Assembly: GCA_036936605.1 (NCBI GenBank)
Contig: JAUPFV010000002.1
Location: 221,867,046 to 221,931,045 of the forward strand
Direction of reading: 5' to 3'
Source: Limnanthes douglasii subsp. nivea
Lineage: Eukaryota; Streptophyta; Magnoliopsida; Brassicales; Limnanthaceae
DNA: 64,000 bases
Each line of letters begins with the position of its first letter. Within the stretch, counting starts at the first letter, position 1. The notes beneath the pieces are model-generated. The model was not told the DNA's origin and did no database searches. It saw only the letters and a list, made by a program, of their open reading frames with translations. Positions 56,964-64,000 of the stretch are shown piece after piece. Position numbers and translations under genes: made by a program.

Positions 56964-59758
56964 ATTTTTTTTATTTAAATCAATAGACCATCCAACAGTG
57001 TCTAGTCTTCAGCAACCATTACAGCAAAACTAAGAGACTTATAAGCAAACGAGACTTCTGGATTAGCTAGATTTGACTTTCACAAGACTTTACTAGAATC
57101 TAAAACGAGATAGAGGAAGACATCTTCAGCTTGATGATAATCGATCTTTGATTTCTTCAACTCTGTTTCCTACAAGATTAATGAAAGCAAAACCTGCAAC
57201 AAATACAGACGAGCTACGAGTAGTCTTGAAGGTTAGTAAAATTATTTCTAATTATGAAATAGCCGTAGATGATGGCAATCATATGATTTAAGCGCCACTT
57301 CCTACATACCCCAAGCATATACTTTCAAGAAGAGTGATTGTACTCAACTGATTTTGGGCTTGAAGGTTGTTGAACACCATTTTGAATTTGCATTTCATGG
57401 TCTATTTAGCGAGCCAATCGGTTGCTTTATTTTGGTCCATGCATATGTGCACAATGTTCGTAGATAGATGGATTAGGTGTCTACAACATGATAGAACTTG
57501 CTATGGAGGCCATGGGTAATTTTCAGATGATAGTCGGTTAACTAGAATTAGAGAGTCTAATTCTATATAAATATTAAAATAAACTATTGTTCTTACAGAT
57601 TTGATGACCATCAAGCAAGGCTCTTGCTTCAGCCATTAGAGGAGTGAGTTCACCATAGATATTTCCACAACCATGAACAATGTCACCCTTGTTGTCTCTG
57701 AGAATAACACCACAGTTGGATTCTCCGTTGGATAGAAATGAACCATCAGTATTAAGTTTTTATCTATTTGGAAGAGGAGAATACCATTTGAGAAAGGTAA
57801 GATTATTTTTATCTTTTAAATGGTTGTAACAACCTAAAAATAGTAGTGGATTCATGTTTACACCAGTTCCTTCTTTTAAGAATGTTAGATTGATCAATGC
57901 TAGATAAAATATGTTTAATGTAATTCATAGTATAAATAGAGGAGTTAGAAATGCTTTTAAATTTAGTCATGTTCCTCCCTTGCCATATGGCCCAACATAT
58001 GATACGAGGCAGAATAGTACGCATATGAGCATCTTGCTTAGTGGACCAAAACCAGTTTCTAGTTAAGTGAGCAATAGACATGTGATTACCAATACTCACA
58101 TTGAATATACCAACAAAGTAAGACCAAATAGCCCAATTATACTTGTAGGCCACAGATAGATGATTATGACATTCTAAGTTGTTGAAGAATTGGAATTTGG
58201 ATGCCATAGCAATGTGCCTTTTCTGAGTAACAGAATCAATAGATAGCCAGTTGTGAACGATAGTGTAAAAAATATAATATTTTGGGAGTTATAGAGTTCC
58301 AGAGCTTGTTGAAAAGACTAGAATTGTCGTGACTTACTCTGTGGAAGTTCCATGTATCCTTAATTGACTTATCCTTCGAGTCTTTAATAGAGTGCTTCTG
58401 AATTCATAACAGAAAAAGTTCCAATAAGTCTGTTCAGATTCCATGTGTTATTGTCTCATAAAAGTTTAACTTTTTCAGGTCTGTATTACCGATTATCAAT
58501 GTTGTCATCAAGCTATACTAGAGGCTGAATTCTGTTCTAATTTTCCAATTAGAAATCCATATCACATTTACCAAGGTTCCATCTAATATTTGTTTCAGCT
58601 ATAGTCTTTATTTTAGCTAGCCTTTGCCAAGTCTGCAAGCCTTTCCAAAAGTACTTGGCCTGAAGGGGATGGATGTCTTTACTGTATATGCGGTAAAGAT
58701 AATTAAACCAAATAGAATTCTTCTCTCCAAATCTTAACCAAATCTTGCAATAGTAAGAGTCATGGATGTCATTAAGGTTTCTAACATTCAATCTGACTTC
58801 ATAATAGGGCTTACATACCCTTGACCAACTAGCCCAATGAATTTTATGACTGTCTTGAGTATAACCCCTAAAAAACTTGGTAAAAGTTTTCCAATTCTTG
58901 TAATAATACTTTTAGGAAGAGAACAAGATTACATCCATTATACAGGGATAACAGCAAGGATAAAATTAATTAGGGTAAGCCTACCTCCATAAGATAAATT
59001 TTTACCATCCTAATGTTTGATCTTATTTCAAATTTTGATTAACAAATAGTCATAGTTGTTGTTCGTATTATTTGTGTTCAGGGTGATACCTAAATAGAAG
59101 GTAGGGATGAAACTATTATTGAAACTAGAAAGGTTAACAATAGTGGATATTTTGGTGAGAGAGAGGTTTGAGGAGGTAATAATATTGTTTTGTCCATGTT
59201 AATGGCATGCCCCGAAATACTGATACTTTTTAAGGAATATACCAAGATTAGTAATAGTAGATTGCCTCCGATTATACCATCAACAAAAGCAAGACAAGGA
59301 ATAATAATGTTGATTTTGGATGAAAATTTCATGGTTTTGTTGATGGGAAAGAGCCTACTTAAGCCTCTGACCAAAACCTCTTCAGCAATAATAAAGAGTG
59401 AGGACAGAGGGTCCTCTTATCTGATTCCTCTTGTGGTTTTGAAATATCCTTTTGACTCACCATTAATAAGAATCGAATAATACACATTCCTGATCAACTT
59501 ATCAATGATATTAATAAAATTTTGACTAAAACCAAATACCTATAATATTTTAGATATGAAGCTGTGAGACATCCTGTCAAAAGCTTTTGACATGTCAACC
59601 ATTACTAGAATGTGACCTGCTTTGGTCTTTTTGTTTAAGTCATAGATAAGCTCCTTGTAAATGAGTATGGTGTCTTGAATGGACCTGTGAGTTACATAAA
59701 CACCTTGAACATTTGAAATAAGTTTAGCGAGAAGCTTTACTATTCTATTGTTATCCAT
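56964..59758 (-). mobile_element. LINE G: 5'-truncated LINE inserted into LINE H
   Basis: The T-run at about 56964-56974 is the poly(A) tail. RNase H, zinc finger and RT follow toward higher coordinates on the minus strand. At 59758/59759 RT sequence changes to RNase H of another LINE (H) in the same orientation, so G landed in H and is truncated inside RT. Confidence 0.75.
57400..59758 (-). pseudogene. LINE G ORF2 remnant (RT to RNase H)
   Basis: The minus stretch 59758-59540 holds VQGVYVTHRSIQDTILIYKE and VDMSKAFDRMSHSF (motif A intact). Motif C at 59276-59287 reads FVDG, losing the second Asp. 58791-58549 has the connection region (NLNDIHDSYYCKIWLRFGEK). 58207-57809 covers the part after the zinc finger (ASKFQFFNNLECHNHL, in which the Cys residues are replaced). 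An RNase H end lies near 57410 (ATDWL). Multiple stops. Confidence 0.75.
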
Positions 59759-62440
59759 ACAGTCTTCAAATTAAGTATCCTAACTCTCCATATGGTTTCT
59801 GATTATGATACCATCGTCTGATCTACCATTAATCAAGCAAACTCCATCACAATTTAGTTTTAGTATATTTTTTAATAGAGTTATCCATTTTATAGTTGAA
59901 GCTTTTATAGGTTTAAATAGATGATGGAAACATCCTAAGTCCTACGATGATTTTAGGTCTCCATACCAGAATTTGTTTTTGATTAAATTAGAGCAGTCCA
60001 ATTTAGAAATGATGTATATGATTTTATCTATTATAGTATTTGGAGAGGAAAGTTTGTTATTAAAATTTGAACTGTTCATTGCTGACCAGATAGACCATGT
60101 TATTATTGGGGGGAGATTTTTTCTAATGTGTGTATTTTTGTTTGTTGATAAAAACCAGAAACTAATGATATGAGTGAGGGTCATGTATTTTCTAATTAAG
60201 ATCTTGAAAATGCCTGTAAAGTATTTTCATACTTTCCAGGTGATATTGTAGGAAATAAAAATTAGTTTATAGTTTCAGTAGTACAATAGTGTTGGCGTTT
60301 AGATGCCGAACTAATAAATTTCTTTTGTAATACTGAATCTATAGAAATTAAACCTTTGAGGATTCTCCAAAGGGTAAAGAAACATTTCTTTGGAGTTGTA
60401 TTATTCAAAAGTTTTTGTATCATATTGAAATATTTTCTTTTTCTCTTAAAATATTCCATGTATACTTAAGCGAAAAGTTACCATCATAAGAGACATTCCA
60501 TAGGTTTGTGTTTTCTTTATCTTGATAAAGGTTAAATTTTAATATTATGTCAATATCTGATTGAAGAACCCAGTCCTTGAGTTTGTCAAGGTTCCATAAG
60601 CCATTAAGTCAATAGTCAATGATATTTTCTTATTTATACAACATGTTTTTATGGTTAGAAATGGATATTAATTGGAGTGTGTGACTTCATTTTTCAAGCC
60701 AAAGTTCAATTTTACAATTTCCAATATTCTATAAAATATATATATTTTCAGTACTATTCCTTATATTGATTAATCTTTTCCATAATTTTGAGTTTTGGGG
60801 ATTAGATTGAGCTAGAATTGAATGAGTTGATGGACAATATATTAAATGAATAAGTTTGAACCAGAGGGATTTGTTGTTTCTGAAATTTAGCTAGAGCTTG
60901 CAAGAAAAAGAGTTTTAGATATCTTTTATCTTTCTAAAAATGAGACATGCCTCCTCAAATTGTTTAAGAGTAACAATTTGCACAATATTATAGTTTTGTT
61001 ATTTTCTTTGAAACCCCAGAGAAAATTATTTAATAAGTTATTGATTTATTTATTATTGATTTTGGAATAAGGCACCTTTGTGTATAGTATATTGGGATTA
61101 AAAGTAGAACTTATTGGATTAGAGTAAGTCTTCCTCTAAATGATAAGTATTTGCTATCTCACTCTAATATTTTATTTCTTATTTTGGTTACTAGTATTTT
61201 GTAACAAGATTTATTGGTTGGATGAATTAAGATGTCAAAATATTTGAAAGGGAAGAAATTATGTTTGAAGTCAGTTAAATTTTCTATGGAAGATATCTTG
61301 TATATGTCCATACGATTTGAAGAAATAAATTTCTTTTATGTTAGTTTATTGAATTTTCTAATATATTTTGATAATGTTCAAGAAATTTATAAATTTTCTT
61401 GACATTATTAAAAGAGCCATTCACGAATATGATAATGTCATATTCGTATGCAAGGCATGATATATCTATTTGAATTTTAAAGTTGTATTTCATTGAGATA
61501 TAATTTTGAAAGAGTTTTTAATACCTCACAGAAGATATTCTTCAGCAGCGATGAAGATGATGTGTGAGATAGGCCCATCCGGCCTTACATTGTTGGTGGA
61601 TTTGGCATTGCCAAATAAGGAACCATTTATAATTATTGAAAGGTTGATTGAATCTATGTTTTTTAATTAATTAAATGAATTGAGTATTGATAGGCTTCGA
61701 CGGGATGATAGTTTTCACTAACCTCATGGATAGCTTTAATCCACTTGTTGCTTACAATATAGCTAGTTATGATCAGTAATGTTCACATCTTCCTACTATT
61801 TCCATCTGCTCGGATATTGCTTAGTCTATTAGTTGATGTAAACCTCCTAATCAATATAATGTTATGTCGAGGCTTTATCATCTTTTGTTGTTGGACCAGG
61901 TTTATTTTGTGCTAGAGAAACCAGGGTCCTCTAGTTGACAATCCAGACTCATACTATTGAATTCATCAATATCTCTCAAACATAGAGTTAAGCATACCAA
62001 TTTTTCATATGCAATTATTATTTCATTGAAGTCTCTCATAATTAACTATTTTTGGTTAGTTGTTGAGATTTCTCTTAATTTGTTGCATAGAGTTTCTCTA
62101 TAGAATCTAGAGCATTTGACATATATGATGGTTACTAAGAACTCCTTATTGAAAGAGGACTGAATCACCATCATATGGAAAAAAAATTCATGGTTTATAA
62201 GTATTTTGACATGGAATTGTCTTTCTAGAATATCCAGGTTTTATTATTTATGTTAGCATACCCAGAATTGAAACTAAATTGTTTTGAAATTTTATCCAGT
62301 TTTTCATTTGAGATCATTGGCTCTTGTATAGAAATGAAATCAATCTTTTATGCTTTTATTATTGATTTAAGTCTACGTATGCTCCCTTTATTGCGAACAC
62401 CACCGAAATTCCCATTTAAAATTAATATTTTTCATTTAAT
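59759..62440 (-). pseudogene. LINE H: heavily decayed LINE (endonuclease to RNase H)
   Basis: Minus strand: the ORF2 start near 62436 is followed by GVRNKGSIRRLKSIIKAK (endonuclease N-terminus, 62410-62330). Motif C near 61440 reads YEYD (CLAYEYDIIIFVNG). Zinc-finger remnants (SASKRQHYCTTETIN) are at 60262-60320, 60184-59942 is the linker (IITWSIWSAMNSSNF), and an RNase H start LKLNCDGVCLINGRSDDG lies at about 59870-59790. ORF2 ends where LINE G inserts. No ORF1 was seen above 62440. Confidence 0.7.
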
Positions 62441-62725
62441 AAAGGAATTGTGCGATCTAGAAGATCCTTTAAAGTTGATAGCCTTAATGATCACAGGTCC
62501 TTGTATGTTTTTGTTATATATTTTTTTAATATTTTGGTGATGTTTTTATTGTTTTCTTTTCTGGCATATTTCTTATCAAGATCTCGAGATAAGGGTAAAC
62601 TGACAGAAGTGAATATTTTGGGTGATGCTGGTTCATCAGCAGTGATATAATATAAGCTCTCAGTACAACTGACAGAATTGAAATTTTTGGTTTAGTTTGT
62701 GGACGTATTCTTACATATACGAAGT

Positions 62726-64000
62726 CTACGTATTCATGAAAATACATCGGATTTCGGGGCGGGTTCGGGTATCAGTTATTTTCAATGTATTTTCATGAAG
62801 TCTACTGCGATGTGGACTCACCAAACGACCACTAGTACTAAAAGCCGACTCTGATGCTACCGTAGATACGGGAATTGCTAAAATATCTTTTGCAATTGCT
62901 TGCAAAGTTGGATACTTTAATCCATTTGACTTCCACCAACCAAGGATATCAAAATCAAGTTTGTTGGGTAAAACATCTTCCTCCAAATAAAGATCTAACT
63001 CGGATTTACTTGGTGTCAATTTACTTCTCTTTCTTTGACACACAAAAGCATCATAATCTGATAGCGGATCAAAAACAGAACCACCAACCTCCCCGATACT
63101 CGAATCATAACCGAAATCATAAGAATTATCTTTATTCCTACGTTGGTATTCGCTAAGCAACTCATAACAACATTTCTTGATTTTGTCTATTTCATTTGAA
63201 GCATCAGATCCATAAACGGCGGGAAATGAAAATTCTAACAAAGTTAGCTTATATCGAGGATCTAGCACTGCCGCAACCCCCAAAATTCTATGAATAATAT
63301 CCCAATATTTGTCAAACTTTTCCATCATTTTTGATGTCATTTCTCTAACTATTATATTGGGAGATTTAGACCAATCAGACAATGCATTCTTCATCCTCCA
63401 CACTTTACCAAAAAATAAGTTTGTTGTTGGAAATTTAGAACCGGAAAATATTTTTGTTACATCATAAAATAATTTAAACTTAGAACACACTTCATGTGCA
63501 AACTCCCAATCACTAGAACTTGGTAAAGTATTATAGTTTGGTTCACCTCTTTGTTTTGCACGAGCAAACACATCTTTATAGAGCAAAGCAGTTTCTAACA
63601 TCAAATATGTTGAATTCCACCTAGTTGGACAATCAAGGCCTAATTTTTTCGAAACTGTTATATTCAACTGTTTTGCAGCACTTCTAAAACTCTCTTCCCT
63701 CTTAGGTGTAGCCGACCAAAATTGGACACTATCTCGAATTCTTTCTATTGCGCTCCTTATTACATCTAAACCATCTTTGACAATCAAATTCAAAATATGC
63801 GCACAACATCGCATATGCAATACACTTCCACCTAACAAAAGTGAAGAAGAATCTAACTTCTCTAGCAACAAAACTATCATGGCATCATTGGTTGAGAAAT
63901 TATCTACTGTAATAGCAGAAATTTTTCGGTCTATATTCCAATCAATCAAAGTGTCATACAGTACGTCACATAGAACAAATCTTGTGTGCGGGCATGGAAC
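62726..64000 (-). pseudogene. hAT transposase (Ac/RICESLEEPER-like), C-terminally truncated and cut by the window end
   Basis: One minus-strand frame is open from the window edge to a stop at 62726-62728. It includes DTLIDWNIDRKISAITVDN, the RCCAHILNLIVKDG block (RNase H-like core with the Cys-His pair), LDCPTRWNSTYLML, the VAAVLDPRYKL block of the DUF4413-type region, and the hATC dimerisation domain YLEEDV, DILGWWKSNGLKYPTLQAIA, STVASESAFSTSGRLV and HRSRLHENTLK. There the family similarity stops, before the usual end of about 30 more residues, and about 20 unrelated codons follow that include ACCCGAACCCG-type subterminal sequence. The N-terminal BED finger would lie beyond the window. Activity is doubtful because of the missing tail. 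Confidence 0.88.

Overview
The window is AT-rich nuclear DNA of a flowering plant, probably a eudicot. The evidence is one spliced plant gene of the TSJT1/Wali7 (DUF3700) family embedded in plant-type retroelements: L1-clade LINEs with DUF4283/zinc-knuckle ORF1 and zf-RVT/RNase H tails, a Ty1/copia LTR with the usual tRNA-iMet primer site, a Ty3/gypsy element with two RNase H domains (Tat-like), a tRNA-derived SINE, and hAT DNA transposons. I see no tRNA, rRNA, CRISPR or prokaryotic feature. The species cannot be told from the sequence.

Layout. 1-4058: decayed plus-strand LINE (A) without RNase H, cut by the window edge. 4137-4790: array of hairpin-forming repeats of unknown origin. About 5417-10860: minus-strand LINE (B). 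10861-15128: AT-rich DNA with nothing recognisable. 15144-21010: full-length LINE (C) with a 15-bp target-site duplication. 21043-23640: 5'-truncated minus-strand LINE (E) abutting the remains of an older minus-strand LINE (23640-25640), which carries a SINE with a perfect 19-bp duplication. 26389-28569: the only host gene. 28924-35350: a GGTTCGG-rich repeat split by full-length LINE D (29170-34936, 16-bp duplication). 35411-36282: terminal-inverted-repeat element. 37260-37800: another GGTTCGG-rich repeat. 37887-39301: copia LTR and gag. 39302-43330: second copy of the middle of LINE D. 43323-48234: minus-strand gypsy element lacking integrase and the far LTR. 48240-50060: minus-strand copia remnant. 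50345-54600: LINE F. 55208-55979: hAT MITE with an 8-bp duplication. 56964-62440: two minus-strand LINEs (G inserted into H). 62726-64000: minus-strand hAT transposase running off the window.

The most notable structure is the mosaic at 37.9-48.2 kb. A 4,029-bp internal piece of LINE D, without its 5' end, 3' end or poly(A), lies at a constant offset of 10,011 bp from its source with about 0.5% substitution and no indel. It is joined in frame to a broken copia gag on one side and to a broken, opposite-facing gypsy pol on the other, with 6-8 bp of apparent microhomology at the joins. It looks like a long templated filler patch rather than a transposition.

Except for LINE ORF1 (intact in both D copies), the element ORFs carry stops, frameshifts or catalytic losses, so no complete autonomous element is visible. 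Reading frames and substitution counts were worked out by eye. Domain calls rest on recognised motifs, not on searches.
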